The translations under genes and the position numbers were made by a program. Source: Nemophila menziesii (taxonomy: Eukaryota > Streptophyta > Magnoliopsida > Boraginales > Hydrophyllaceae). Taken from it: 64,000 bases of DNA. Of this stretch, positions 12,328 to 24,253 are shown one piece after another (positions within the stretch are counted from its first letter, which is position 1; each line of letters starts with the position of its first letter). Location: positions 5,458,501 to 5,522,500 of the forward strand of contig JARWIR010000005.1 in the NCBI GenBank assembly GCA_029959085.1, in the 5' to 3' direction. The notes under the pieces are model-generated. The model worked only from the letters and a program-made list of their open reading frames with translations. It did no database searches and was not told where the DNA came from.

Positions 12328-12509
12328 TTATGAACCTGTAAATGACATTATAATTATAATTTTACCATAAACTAAAGTAAACAAATTAGCATTGTCTGTA
12401 AATGACACAATAAAAAATAAGGTATAAAATCAAAGCAAAAATTATTTTCAATCAAGATAACACGTGTAATAAGCCCCAAAGTTAACAAAACCTTAAACCA
12501 AATGACAAC

Positions 12510-13817
12510 TTATGCATTATTTCTATGAGCCATCCAAGTATTAAACATGTCTATAGCAAGATTTTCCCTAAAATTAGTCCACTCTTCGGATGTATCAATA
12601 GATGTTACTACATCCATTTCATTGCTCCAATTGAATTGCTCTTCACCCTCCATCTCATTAACATTCTCAAATGGATCGATGCTCATCTCTTGTCTTATAA
12701 AATTATGTAACAAACAACATGCCATTATTATGCGAGAATGAATTTTGATTGGATAATATGATGGACTTCTAAGAATCGCCCAACGTTTTTTAAGTATGCC
12801 GAAACACCTCTCTATTACATTTCTTGCTGAAGAATGCTTCATATTAAAATACTCCTTAGCATTGTTAGGATGATTTCCATTTCTCCATTAGTTTAAATGA
12901 TATCTTTGGCCTCGATATGGAGCAAGAAATCCATCAGCATTTGTATATCCAGCATCAACAAGATAATAACAACCTGCATATATTATAAATATATAACTGT
13001 TAGTCGTATAAGAATATCTTCATATTTAAAAAAGAATTCATGAGTTAAAGTTCTTACCACGAGGAACCACTAATCCGTTATTCTTATCCAGTGCAGCTCG
13101 TAATACTCTACCATCAGCAGCAGACCCTTCCCAGCCCGGTAAAACGTAGATGAATTGCATATCCTGTGAGCATACTCCTAATACATTGGTCGCAATCTCA
13201 TTTTTTCTTATTCGATATCTTGGCTTATCTTGTAAAGGTACACAAACTCTTATATGTGTACCATCAAGAGCACCTAAGCATCCTTTAAACCATTTCCATC
13301 TCTCATCCGTAGAATTTTCAGGCACGGGTTCCGGTTTCTTAAGCAATTCACTTTGAAGTCTAATTATGGAGTTAATTACCTTACCAAAATACCTATTAAT
13401 TGTCTCACCTGATCGTCCAAAGTTTGCACTAATAACTCTTTGTTTTTGGTGATGTGCTAATATATGTAAGGTCATAGCTACTTGTTCATCAACCTCCATA
13501 TTTTTTGTTCGAGACAAGGCACCAATTGTTTCAAGTCGAGAACACAGACGTACAAAAGCTTCCATATTCATTCTATATAGACTCAAACAAACAATATCAC
13601 TTGCGTATACTGTTTTTTCAATATATTTTCTACTCTGGAAAAAATTACACTCATACCTTGATCTTAAACACACAGATTTATTGATGTTCTCTATAATCCC
13701 TAACATGTAAAGAAAGAACCAATTTACTAGTTGCATTATACTCAACCAAAATGTTAATAACGCAAGATTTTTTCTTCTTCTAATCATCTTTTTGGTCACT
13801 AAACTTAATCTTGCCAT
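12510..13817 (-). pseudogene. PIF/Harbinger DDE transposase with one premature stop
   Basis: This enzyme would cut and join the transposon ends. Exon 1 is 13817-13058 and exon 2 is 12973-12510, with a GTAAGA donor and a TATATGCAG acceptor, for about 407 codons. The N-terminal half contains a helix-turn-helix-like segment (about 105-150, ISANFGRSGETINRYF). The catalytic triad is readable: D185 (GALDGTHI), D260 (YYLVDAGYTNADGF) and E308 (ARNVIERCFG). A TAA at 12888-12890 (codon 282), following PYRGQRYHLN, lies between D260 and E308, so the product lacks the catalytic Glu. One substitution at a codon that is normally Glu in relatives would explain it. The rest of the frame is undamaged, suggesting recent loss. 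Confidence 0.92.
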
Positions 13818-13921
13818 CTTTCCTGTAAGATGTCAATACTTACACTACATCATAAAATCACAAAAACAAATATAACTATAGTAAAACTTAATTAACTTAT
13901 TCACTGCTACTGACATGTTAT

Positions 13922-14029
13922 GATAATGGATTTATTAAATATATTGTCAACGATCTGAGATAATGGCTACATTAAATATATTGTCAACGATCTAAGATAG
14001 CGGCTGTATTAGGTATATTGTCAAAGAAA
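13922..14029 (+). repeat. 37-bp tandem repeat, about 2.9 copies
   Basis: Units start GATAATGGA, GATAATGGC and GATAGCGGC at 13922, 13959 and 13996 and share ATTGTCAACGATCT. The array lies 100-200 bp upstream of the transposase start, in the right subterminal region, where transposase or Myb-partner sites would be expected. Confidence 0.85.
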
Positions 14030-14289
14030 GATTGCAAAACGAACTTATTCATATAGCATCCTAATCTTTATATGTAAATTACTTAAAAATCTACTTTTTG
14101 GACAAATTAAACACAATATAATTATCAAAATACAGTACACAAAATCAAAAGGTTAGACGGTACCTTTATCTTTATACGGTAAAGAATCTAACACTACATT
14201 TGGACAAAGCGAACCCAGTCATATATCTTTATTCTTTAAAGTATTATTTTTTTATTAGCAAAATCTAACTTCAAAGTGAACACAATATT

Positions 14290-14418
14290 CCACCAATAAT
14301 TATCAATTTTTTATTAAAATTGCTTAAATAATAATCCTTTATATATTCAATGGCAATTATTTTCAGCAATATTTTACTGAAAATCATATATATAAACATA
14401 ATGAAATCATGATAAAAA
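14290..14418 (+). repeat. internal direct repeat of the Harbinger element, copy 2
   Basis: Partner of 9945-10071 (same orientation). It lies upstream of the transposase gene, about 390 bp from the right end. Confidence 0.7.
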
Positions 14419-14889
14419 ATATAATACAGTAAAGAATCAATAAGCAGTGTTAAAAGATATAGGATTGTACCTTTTTGCTAAGAAGAAGAAAACTCAGGCA
14501 GCGTAGGAGGTGAACAGAAAAAAAGATAAAGAAGCGTATAAAAATTCTGTCTAAAATAAAGAAGTGTATTTGTAGAATTGATAAGGATATATTAGTCCGT
14601 ATAAAATAAAGTATGATTCCTAATCTAAATGGAATGGTCTAATACCATGGGGAGGGGATGGAATGAATGTTACCATGTTTGTGGGATTGAAAAGTCTATG
14701 GTAATAAAAATCCTATTATTTTAAGCACCTACCAAGTATAAGAATATAATTTACTAAGGAATCAAATTCCATTCCTTATATCATTACTACTTACCAATCG
14801 GACCCTAAGAACAACATCAAAAGATTAATTTTTATTGAATTAAAGTTATCTCCACCAAGACCTTACCCAATATCATTATCGGAGATATT

Positions 14890-16960
14890 CACTTTTTACT
14901 TTTTTTTTGTTTTGTCAAATGAAAAATAAACAACATTTAATACATACAAATACTATTAAGAATCCTATCTGAATCAATTAAGGAGAAATTCGTCCATCCT
15001 GACAGATCAATATTCCTTCTAATACACCTTGCCAGGGCATCCACCGTAGTGTTAAACTGCTTGTTAATATGCCTAATATCCTATTGTGGACATCGACCTA
15101 GCCAACTTTCTATTTCAAAAAGAATGGGTTTAAGGCTCCAATGAAACCCGGTCAATTTTTTTTATTCCTTGAATAAGTTCAAGGTTATTTGAGTAGAACG
15201 AAACCCTCTGACTAGAGAGATCATAAGAAGATCTCATGGCCAATAACATGGCCCACGCTTCACCAGTAATCACGGTACTGATCTTACATCTTAAATTCAC
15301 TAGTCTGTCAATGAACCCCTTAGTATTAATCCCAATCGCAGCCACCGAAGAGATGCTATTATTATCTTTAAACGAGGTGTCACACATCTAAACCATATCA
15401 GCCGTATCATTCACAGCTGGGTTGTCTAATTCTACATTTGCCTCCACAATATCCACCTCGTCGCCTTGACGAGTCATCAACTTTTCACCAAACAGTCTAC
15501 TCATACTATCTTTGACGCGGTAAAAAATATCATCAATACACCATTTTTTCCTCTCATGAAAGCATTTCATCCTTTCCTTCCATATATTCCACATAATAGA
15601 CAAAATATATGTTGCAACAACTTTTTTATCCCATCCGTTCATTGAGAAACTATTCACAGTATTAACTAACCATTCTGCCATATTATCCTGGATGTTAGGG
15701 TCGATTTTAATTTGTAGAGGAGAACGATCGCGAACCTCCATACTGAATGGACATTTAAGAATCAAATGGGAAACACTCTCTCCTTCCATTTCACACCACT
15801 CGCATAGATCTTCCTTCAAGCACCTTCGTCTAACTAAATTATTTTTTGTGGGAATCGCGTTATTACATACTTTCCACCCAAAATTTTTAATCTTAGCTTG
15901 CACATTTGACCTCCAAACAATATTCCATAATTCTCCTTTCAGAGTTTCCACATTTCTTGACGATTGAGATTCATTGGCAATATCTTCATCAATAATAGCA
16001 TAATACCCCGATTTCGTCGAGTATTCCCCATTCTTTGAAAAAGGCCAAATAATTCTATCTTCCGTATTATATTTGATAATAGGAATCTCTCGAATATATG
16101 AGACCATCTCATCAGAAAATAAGCTCTTAAGGACATTAAGATCCCAACCATTACCTTGCTTATTAATTAATTCGCTCACCATTTCCAAAAAACAGTTTGT
16201 CGGCTTCTCCACATATCTCCCTTTGCTAATCCAACAGTGCTTCCAGATATTAATTTTTGAACCATTACCAACTTGCCAAATACAATTCTTTTTAGGAATT
16301 GAACGCCTTTAAAAATAATTGCCCATCTCCATGACCTTTTTTTCAACAATTTTGTATCCCAAATAATGGTATCTGGAAAATAAATTGGTTTCAGAATTTT
16401 TGCAGCAAACGATTCAGGTTTATTAATAATTCTCCATGCTTGAGCAGCCAGCATCGCAATATTCATTTTGTGGAAATCTCTAAATCCTAATCTACCAACT
16501 CTCTTAGACCTCGAAATCTTCTTCCATGCAACCCAACGAATTCTTTTCCTATTATTAGAATCCCACAAAAAATTAGCAACAATGCTAGACATCTTTTTAC
16601 ATAATGTCTTCGGGAATTCAAAGATCGACATAGCATAGTTCGGTATAGCTTGTAGAACAGCTTTGATAAGCACCTCATTACCACCACCAGATAATAAATT
16701 TGCCACCCATCTCACTGATTTTGACAATAATCGATCTTTAATATAGTCGAGGTTTTGACTCTTAGCTCTCTTGATCGAAAGAGGAATACCAAAATATTTT
16801 CCCAAATCATTATTACATTTAAAGTTATCTCCACCAAGAAAGTAAGGATGAAAGGGTTTTTTGAGAGGAAAACTTGGAGCATTTGGGAAGTTAATGATAA
16901 GACAACTTTTGATGAAACATCTTTTTAGCAACAACCTTGAGACAAGTCGGGAAAGACTTA
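14890..16960 (-). pseudogene. LINE 3' half (RT thumb, zf-RVT, RNase H), decayed
   Basis: Read on the minus strand, the segment gives in order: the C-terminal part of a non-LTR reverse transcriptase (GKYFGIPLSIKR, then GRLGFRDFHKMNIAMLAAQAW), the zinc-binding RT-associated domain (RIIWPFSKNGEYSTKSGYY, with the Cys pair of CEWCEMEGESVSHL) and a type-I RNase H (about 15387-14990). It needs frame changes near 16200 and 15387-15130 and contains a stop at the domain end, so it is dead. An A-rich run at about 14891-14915 (minus sense) may be the 3' tail. The 5' half is missing. It abuts a second LINE fragment in the opposite orientation. Confidence 0.85.
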
Positions 16961-17545
16961 ATTTTGACGAAATAGGGAGCCAGAAAAATAAAAATATCAA
17001 CGAAATCTTGCAAGACGAAACTGATACTATTTGGCTTTGCGATACATCATTTTGTAACAATTGGGAACCGTCCGGCATAGCTTCGATTGCCGTCAACAAA
17101 TATGGAGTAGTAAAACAAATGATTATGAAGAGAAGGAAAATAAATACGGGAATCGAGGGAGAAATGTGGGTCATCCTGTTGCCTGTTTACCATGAGATCT
17201 GCAACAAATCTTAATCTTCAGAGTTGTTCTTTCTACTCTGACAACCTTGAAGTTATTCAAGGTATTTGCTCTTTGAAGGAAATTAACTGGAGAATTCGTC
17301 CAACGACCTTCGAGGTCAAGAGGTGGATGGATAAATTTTCGGGTTGAAAAGTCATTCACATTAAGAGGGAAAGTAACAAAGTGGCTGATAAACTAGCTAA
17401 GTGCACTAGACTTAGTATTGACGTTTCAGTCTGTTCTTGTGGGTCAATCGTTGATTTCTTTGGTAGTCTCATGAATATTTGTAGAAATAGGGGTATCAGA
17501 TAGTATGTGTATTTTTTGCTTTTCTTTTTGTTGTAAAAAAACGGG
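16961..17545 (+). pseudogene. LINE 3' end with RNase H domain, opposite orientation
   Basis: The plus strand encodes an RNase H domain similar to that of the neighbouring minus-strand LINE: an ETDTIWLCDTSF start, the middle CSFYSDNLEVIQGI and the end HIKRESNKVADKLAKC. It is interrupted by a frameshift near 17210 and a stop near 17345. A short A run at 17536-17542 may mark the tail. Because both fragments contain their own RNase H, they are two insertions and not one inverted element. Confidence 0.75.
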
Positions 17546-17754
17546 TATATGGTATACTTATGTAAATCAAAATTAGGTGACCCAACTGGTTATATATGAT
17601 CATGATAAAAGAATTTAAAAAAAAATTAATAATATGATTTGTAATATGGGATAAATATATAATACTATAATTAATTTTTAGTTTTTATTTATCTAAAAAG
17701 GCAGGTTTTCGAAAAAAAGGAAAAGGGCAGGTAGGTCATTAGCATTTTGTGTTT

Positions 17755-17764
17755 GCCACGTCAC
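17755..17764 (+). promoter_or_regulatory. ACGT-core element upstream of the OM47-like gene
   Basis: GCCACGTCAC lies about 170 bp before the start codon. It matches the G/C-box hybrid recognised by plant bZIP factors. Position and sequence are suggestive only. Confidence 0.35.
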
Positions 17765-17932
17765 CCGTTAGAACCTTGGTGAAGGGGAAACAGTCAATGA
17801 GAAAGAAAGTACATATGGCAGCTATGTCGAGACTCCCGTTAAAACATAACAAACTTTCTCCTACTTGCTATTGAGAGTGTTCATTCATCACTTATCATTA
17901 ATCAATTTCATCACAAAATCTGAAAATCAGCC

Positions 17933-20411
17933 ATGGGGAACATGTTCACCACCGTCAAAGAACCTCCGCCGCCAATGGTGTTGGTTCCGCCGCTCTTCGA
18001 TTTTCCTCCTCTCGGCGCCCGTACCAGGTTTTTATCTCACATTTTTTAATTTATTTTATTCGTTTCGGTAGTATTCTAGTGGTTTTAGCGTGTTAAACAA
18101 TACAGGATGCTTGAATCATCGTACAATATGTTGTTTGGGAAATTAGCTTTGCGATGTTTATTCGATGATTACTTCGAAGAAGCAAAGCATTTCACTACTA
18201 AGATTATGCTTAAGCCTATTGACGATCCTCATGTTGATTTAATTGCTACGGTATCCATTTTTTTTCCAATTTGTATCGGTTTTGTGTAATTTATGTGTTT
18301 GTTCGATTAGATTATATTCAATATCTATGACTCAGTAAGTGTTTAATAGAGCTAGTATGAAATTTTGGCATAGGGACCTATAGTGCAATTTTTGCAAAAT
18401 ATAGAAACTGCAATAAACTCAAATTTGATTCTTCAATTCCTTTTGTTGAATTAATTGCAAAAATTGCACTAGGTTCCTCTATTAATTCATTTTCAATATA
18501 AGTCCCTGAATTAGCAGATATATTCCTTAACTTATCTAGATTGCGGGCCCACTTGATCATAAACCCGAGGAAAAAATTCTCGGAAATGCGCAATTTCGAT
18601 GGCAAAGGTATGTTTAATCACAATCTTTCTAGAGTTGAGTTTCGAAAATTGCTTTAAATAATAATTTAATTATTATTTTGCAGTGATGTTGATGATCCTA
18701 ATACATTTGTGGACCTCTCTGTTTCAAACACTGAACCGTAAGTTCAAATAATTTAATTATATTAAAAAAAAGACTTATTTAATTATTTTGTGATCTTTAT
18801 CCAGGATTTTACTACTAAGGTCATGTGCTTACTATCCAAAACTTGGTTTCGGCGCATTTGGAATTTTTCCAGTAATAGTAAAGAACAGGTTAGCTTCTAA
18901 ATACTTTCTCGATTTATTTTTTTTCATTAATTTTGTGAATTTTGTTTGAACTTGTAGAGTAAATCCCGAAGATTATGGTGTTATGGGTTTGAGATATGGC
19001 TCGACAAATTTATCAGTTGGTGCTACAGTATTGCCTTTTACGGGTAAATATATTTATATTTATAATTATATTTCTTTTTTGTGTGTTTAAATTTATATTT
19101 TTTTATATAGTGGGAGATGAAATACCGAAAAACGCTTGGTTAGTGAGTAAAATGGGAAGGTTAACTGCTGGGGTACAATATGAACCACAGTGTAAGTATT
19201 GCATTATAGGTCCCTGGTTACTATATTATGTAAAAATTGCACTATATGTCCTTATATTAGTCACTCTTTAGCTATAGGAAACAAAGATGGAGGACCTAAC
19301 TACAAAAACTTAGCTAATTGGAGTTGTGCTATTGGCTATGGATTAGGATCTGGTAGTCCTTTAAGTCCTTCCTTCAATTTTGGTCTCGAACTTGCAAAAA
19401 ATTCTCAGGTTAGTCCCTTATCTTTTTATATTGTCACGGTTTAGTCCCTGAGACTTACTATAGAAATTTTATTGCAGTTTATTGCCTCGTTTTATCAACA
19501 TGTGGTAGTTCAAAGACGGGTATTTTTATTTTTTTCTCTCTTGTTTATTTTATTAGTATTATATTTTGATACTGAAAAAAAAAATTGACTTTTGATTAAT
19601 TGTTTTAGGTGAAAAATCCTCTTGAAGAAGATGAGATAGTTGGGATTACTAATTACATAGACTTTGGTTTCGAGTTACAGACAAGGTACTTTACTTACAT
19701 TTATTAAAGTCTGAAGGATTGTTATGCAAATTTAAAATTGTCTTTTATTGATTTGTGTGTTAAAGGGTTGATGATGATAAAACTAGAAACAATATTCACG
19801 ATTCTACCTTTCAAGTTGCTGCTTCTTGGCAAGCTAATAAAAACTTTTTACTCAAGGTATTGCATAAATTGACAATTTAGTCCCTTTTCTTGCAAAAATA
19901 ACATTTTAGTCCCTTACAGGGAAAAGTGGGTCCTCTAAGTTCATCGATAGCTTTAGCATTTAAGTCATGGTGGAAACCTGCCTTCACAGTCAACCTTTCA
20001 GGTACACCAATTGTATAACCACAGGGGTAATTTAGGTATTTGGTAATTTACCCTAAACTTAATGATATATGATTGCTTAAACAGCTGTTAGAGATCGTAT
20101 CAAAGGAGACACGTCTCTTGGATTTGGTATTCGAGTTGACAATGTTAGAGAAGCAAGGTTAGTTCAGTCATAAAGTCTCAAACATAAGGATCATTTGGTA
20201 ATTTAATAAATCATTTTTTTAATTTAATTTCTTGAAATACAGTTATCAAAGAGCCGATCCAAATTTCGTAATGCTCACACCCACTAAAGAGCATTTAGCG
20301 GAGGGTTTACACTGGAAAATCGGGAAAAGACCGTTACTAGAATCTAATTTAAATTCTGGAAATTACGAAGGGGTACCTAGGGAATTAAGACCCTTGGATA
20401 AAATCTTGTAA
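17933..20411 (+). CDS. OM47: OM47-like mitochondrial outer-membrane beta-barrel protein (427 aa, 14 exons)
   Basis: Exons read by eye: 17933-18027, 18106-18250, 18540-18607, 18684-18737, 18805-18888, 18958-19043, 19111-19191, 19272-19408, 19478-19519, 19609-19685, 19766-19856, 19920-20001, 20085-20157, 20243-20411. All have GT-AG borders with consistent phase, totalling 1,284 nt. The protein starts MGNMFTTVKEPPPP and contains many alternating, glycine-rich segments typical of beta strands (FNFGLELAKN, IDFGFELQTR, LGFGIRVDN). There is no cleavable presequence, as usual for outer-membrane barrels. I recognise it as the plant VDAC-like family of Arabidopsis At3g27930/OM47 (about 47 kDa); its role is not firmly settled. 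The acceptor of exon 8 is the least certain border. Introns 2 and 7 contain the repeat that fills the DEG1 introns. Confidence 0.8.
18365..18480 (+). repeat. copies of the 32-bp hairpin repeat in OM47-like intron 2
   Basis: An inverted pair: GGGACCTATAGTGCAATTTT at about 18371-18390 and TTGCAAAAATTGCACTAGGT at about 18455-18474. The same unit occurs in intron 7 (about 19199-19257). These are isolated units of the arrays found in the DEG1 introns. Confidence 0.8.
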
Positions 20412-20759
20412 TTTCGCTTTTTTTTAAATTTAAAGTAGAAACTTTATCACCACGACTAGTATAGACGAATTTTAAGTTTTTTAGTCCAACGAAAAAGATA
20501 TTTAATTAATTTATTTTAGAAGTGCTTATTTATTTCCAATACCTAAAAACTTAATAGACATGCATATGACATTTCTCGGAAAAGATTATTGGTAATATAA
20601 TAATCATGCATATGACATTTCATATTCTTTTTAGGTAGAATTACTCATGTCAAGGTTGTGTTATAGCTAAAATATTGTTAGTTTTACCCTTTTAAACATG
20701 AATAAATATTCTTTACTCAATACATTCATATCACACAATCTATTTTAAACAGAAAGAAT
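20412..20759 (+). other. intergenic spacer / CYP703A promoter region
   Basis: Only 348 bp separate the OM47-like stop from the P450 start. It is AT-rich, contains TCATGCATATGACATTTC and a shorter repeat of it (about 20558 and 20605), and has an ATAAATAT TATA-like motif near 20702. No other signal was seen. Confidence 0.4.
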
Positions 20760-22427
20760 ATGGTTGATGTGATCATCTTGGTATTTGTTCTTGCATGTAT
20801 ATTTCTTATTTCTAGTGTAACTAGAACAAGATTTTCTAAAAGGTTATTAGGGAAGAAATATAAATTTCCACCAGGCCCAACAAGATGGCCCATTATTGGA
20901 AACCTTCACCAGTTAGGTCAATTGCCTCATAGAGACTTGGCTAATTTATGTGATAAGTATGGGCCATTAGTGTATCTTCGTCTTGGTAGTGTTGATGCGA
21001 TTACTACGAATGATCCTGAAATAATACGTGAAATACTTTTGCAACAAGATGATGTTTTTGCATCACGGCCCAGGACTTTAGCTGCGGTACATTTAGCTTA
21101 TGGTTGTGGTGATGTGGCGCTAGCTCCTTTAGGCCCAAAATGGAAGCGAATGAGAAGGATTTGTATGGAGCATTTATTGACGACTAAGAGGCTTGACTCG
21201 TTTATCAAACATCGGGCCGATGAAGCCCAACATTTAGTTCATGATGTTCGGGCCCAAACTTTGAAAGAGGAGAATATAAACTTGAGAGAGGTGTTGGGTG
21301 CGTTTTCTATGAATAACGTGACTAGGATGTTGTTGGGTAAGCAATTTTTTGGAGCTGAATCAGCGGGTCCACAAGAAGCGATGGAGTTTATGCATATAAC
21401 TCATGAGTTGTTTCAGCTTTTGGGCTTGATTTATTTGGGTGATTATTTGCCTTTTTGGAGGTGGATTGACCCATATGGTTGTGAAAAGAAAATGAGGAAA
21501 GTAGAGAAGGGAGTAGATGATTTTCATATGAAGATCATTGCAGAACATAGAAAGAAAAAGAAAAATGAGAAAGATGAAGATAAGGATAAATTTGATGGAG
21601 AAATGGATTTTGTAGATGTTTTATTGTCTTTGCCTGGTGAAGATGGAAAGGAGCATTTGGATGATTTAGAGATTAAAGCATTAATTCAGGTTAGAGTAAT
21701 AGTTTTTAACATAGAAAATATTTGGCATAACCAAATTAGTAAAATGAATAAGATTGATATATATGTTTTATGTCGTGTCATTTAGGATATGATAGCGGCG
21801 GCCACGGATACTTCTGCTGTAACCAATGAGTGGGCCATGGCCGAGGTGATAAGGCATCCACGTGTCTTGAAAAAGATCCAAGAGGAACTAGATAATGTAG
21901 TGGGTCCCAATCGTATGGTTATGGAATATGACTTAGTTCATTTGAACTATTTACGTTGTGTAGTACGTGAAACCTTTCGCATGCATCCAGCTGGGCCGTT
22001 TCTCATACCTCATGAGTCGATACGGGCCACCAAGATCAACGGCTATGATATTCCGGCCAAGACACGTGTGTTCATAAACACGCATGGATTAGGGCGGAAC
22101 ACCAAGTTATGGGACAATATAGAAGAATTTAATCCCGAGAGGCATTTCCTAGCTAATGGAGGCCGAGTTGAGATTAGCCATGGTGGTGATTTTAAGATAT
22201 TGCCGTTCAGTGCCGGCAAGAGAAAATGCCCCGGTGCCCCGCTTGGGGTGACACTTGTATTGATGGCTTTGGCTCGGTTGTTTCATAGTTTTGATTGGAG
22301 CCCAATTAATGGGTTAAAGCCCGAAGATATTGATACAAATGAAGTTTATGGTATGACAATGCCTAAGGCTAACCCGTTGATTGCCGTTGCTAGGCCACGT
22401 TTGGCAACTCATTTGTACCGGTTATGA
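20760..22427 (+). CDS. CYP703A: cytochrome P450 CYP703A (fatty-acid in-chain hydroxylase, sporopollenin)
   Basis: Two exons (20760-21689 and 21786-22427) give 523 residues, the usual length for an ER-anchored plant P450. Visible parts: N-terminal membrane anchor (VDVIILVFVLACIFLISS), proline hinge (PPGPTRWPIIGNL), I-helix AAATDTS (314-320), ExxR motif (RETFR), PERH-type motif and the heme loop FSAGKRKCPG with the iron ligand C458. The C-terminal EVYGMTMPKANPL and the long DVALAPLGPKWKRMRRICME segment are characteristic of CYP703A. CYP703A2 hydroxylates medium-chain fatty acids such as lauric acid in developing anthers to supply sporopollenin for the pollen wall. The intron sits just before the I-helix. 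No defect was seen, so I expect a functional tapetum-expressed gene. Confidence 0.95.
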
Positions 22428-23280
22428 GATTAATTGCTGATAAATAATGTTGTTTTAAGGTGTGATTTGTATGTTATACGGAGCTTTAGAATGAAATGAG
22501 ATTCCTTACTAATTCTTATCTCATGAGTAAGTGCTAATAGAAGTGAGAATGTCACGTGGTTATAATGATTTCTTCCAACTTTCATGGTATATGGTATAAG
22601 CGCAACTCCCATTTACCCCTATTAACGGTTAAACATCAATTTCACCTTAGAGTAAGAAAGCATCTGAATCATGTCTAAATGTCTAGCGAGAATTACTAGC
22701 AATTCTCGAGTTATCTGTCTCTCCATTTTAAATTTTTTAGTTATTTGCTTTCTAGTTAATTTTAGTTTAGTTTTTTTTATTGTGCAACAAATAATTAAAG
22801 TTGAAATAAATACTTATTACTTGCGACAATTTGTGTATTTGTGAGTCATTATATTCTGAGTGGAATTTTGTATAACATCTTGGTAGACAACATTTATTCA
22901 AAATAATTTTGAGATTTTACCTAACGCATTTTGAAGACCATCTTTTAAGGGCCAACAACACCTCACTAATTTAATTTTCTTAATAATGGTTGGATATAAA
23001 TTTTTATATTATAAATCTTTTTCCCATTTTCTTTATACCCTTAAATGATTTGTAAACACTATATATATATAAAATAAATATACAAAATCCTAAACATCTC
23101 TCTCTCACACACACATTTAATGGAGCTATGACAAAGAAGATGGCCATTAAAGGCGAGCTTGAGAAGGAAAGTTTGAAGGTTGTTCTTGAGTTTTTTGGCG
23201 AGGAGGAGAGCCATTAAAGTTTTGTCTTTTGTGGTAACGGGGTTTTCAAGCCATAGTGAAGTCTTCAAGTTTTAGTTCGA
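22428..23280. other. intergenic DNA after CYP703A
   Basis: AT-rich sequence with a short TA run near 23063 and a CT/CA run near 23100. No gene or repeat border was found. Confidence 0.4.
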
Positions 23281-23830
23281 GCGAAAAAAGGCGGTTTCGA
23301 GCTATTTCGCGTAATACTCAGTGATTCCGTGTAATAATTAGTGATTTTGTGGCAATACTCAGTGATTTTGCATAATACTTAGTGTTTCTGCGTCATACTC
23401 AGTGTTTTTGCATTAATAGTCAGTATTTTTCGTAATACTTAGTCTTTTTTGCATTAATAGTTAGTGATTTTGCGTAATATAATACTCAGTGATTTTGTGT
23501 AATACTCAATGATTTTGCGTTAATACTCAGTAATTTCAAATAATACTCAGTAGAGTACTAAGTGAATCTTTTCGATACTCAGTAAAATCTTGAAATACTC
23601 CCCGGACGGCGGTGCCGGAGGTGGTGGTGGATGGTGGTCGGAGCTGGACAATACCGGTACTTAGTGACTCGATAACCAACGATTCGTCCAGTGATTCATT
23701 TAGTTGGTGATTTATGATCATTACTATTTTTTTTTATCTTTGTGTGGTTTTTGTTTTATTTGAAGGCATTTAATTATTGGTCGCCCATAAGATTAGGTAG
23801 TCGCGTATATAAAGAGAAATCTAGCCACAT
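23281..23830 (+). repeat. dispersed repeat with TACTCAG motifs, copy 2
   Basis: About a dozen degenerate units of 15-25 bp around ATACTCAGTGATTTTG run from 23310 to about 23600. They are followed by a GC-rich GGCGGTGCCGGAGGTGGTGG segment (about 23605), then TTTAGTTGGTGATT and a TTTGTGTGGTTTTTG tract as in copies 1 (5950) and 3 (54771). It is non-coding. Confidence 0.7.
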
Positions 23831-24253
23831 GGTCCCTATAGTCCATAAATCATCCAAATGTTTTAAATAATTACGAACTACACTTGTCTCTGACTATCAC
23901 TATGTATTGTAACAACCCAACTCTCGACTCAGCTCCTTGTTTTGCTTACACATTCGCATACATGTTAACTTCACGGTAAATATATACAATCTCAAAAGAG
24001 GTATTCCTCCGCATGATCTAGAAACGATCATGACTAATGTCACCATATCGACTTCGGGAATCACCACCTTCCTTCAAATAGTTTAAAGAATAGATATTAA
24101 CATTCCGGAGGACCCCACAACTAACTAGAAAACAACTACTAATAGTGTAGAGTGTAAACGAGTCTAACTAGAGCACAACCAATCAGCATAAACTAGTTGT
24201 CAAACTGCTCTCACCAAAAGCAAGGATCTAGGAAACAAACAAACAACAAACAC

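Larger units (their letters stand above)
7533..14805 (-). mobile_element. complete PIF/Harbinger transposon (7,273 bp)
   Basis: The ends are GGGTCTGATTGGTA (7533-7546) and its inverted partner GGGTCCGATTGGTA (14792-14805, read on the minus strand), matching 13 of 14, with similarity extending through GGAATGGAAT about 40 bp in. The 3-bp TAA duplicate at 7530-7532 and 14806-14808 is the hallmark target site of PIF/Harbinger. It encodes the two proteins typical of the superfamily on the minus strand: a DDE transposase (12510-13817) and a Myb/SANT-like protein (11312-12327). Both are broken. A foldback element (7678-8692) is nested in the left arm, so the original length was about 6.2 kb, with internal repeats and perhaps captured host sequence. 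Confidence 0.95.

Noticed and set aside
16861..17214. Independent plus-strand gene of 117 codons
   Set aside because: Its second half is the LINE RNase H domain and its first half is antisense to the opposing LINE.
14890..17545. Single LINE copy inverted by twin priming
   Set aside because: Both halves contain their own RNase H domain, so one transcript cannot supply both.
24197..24253. Earlier start for DEG1
   Set aside because: The frame is open upstream but has no ATG; the ATG at 24254 gives a typical transit peptide.
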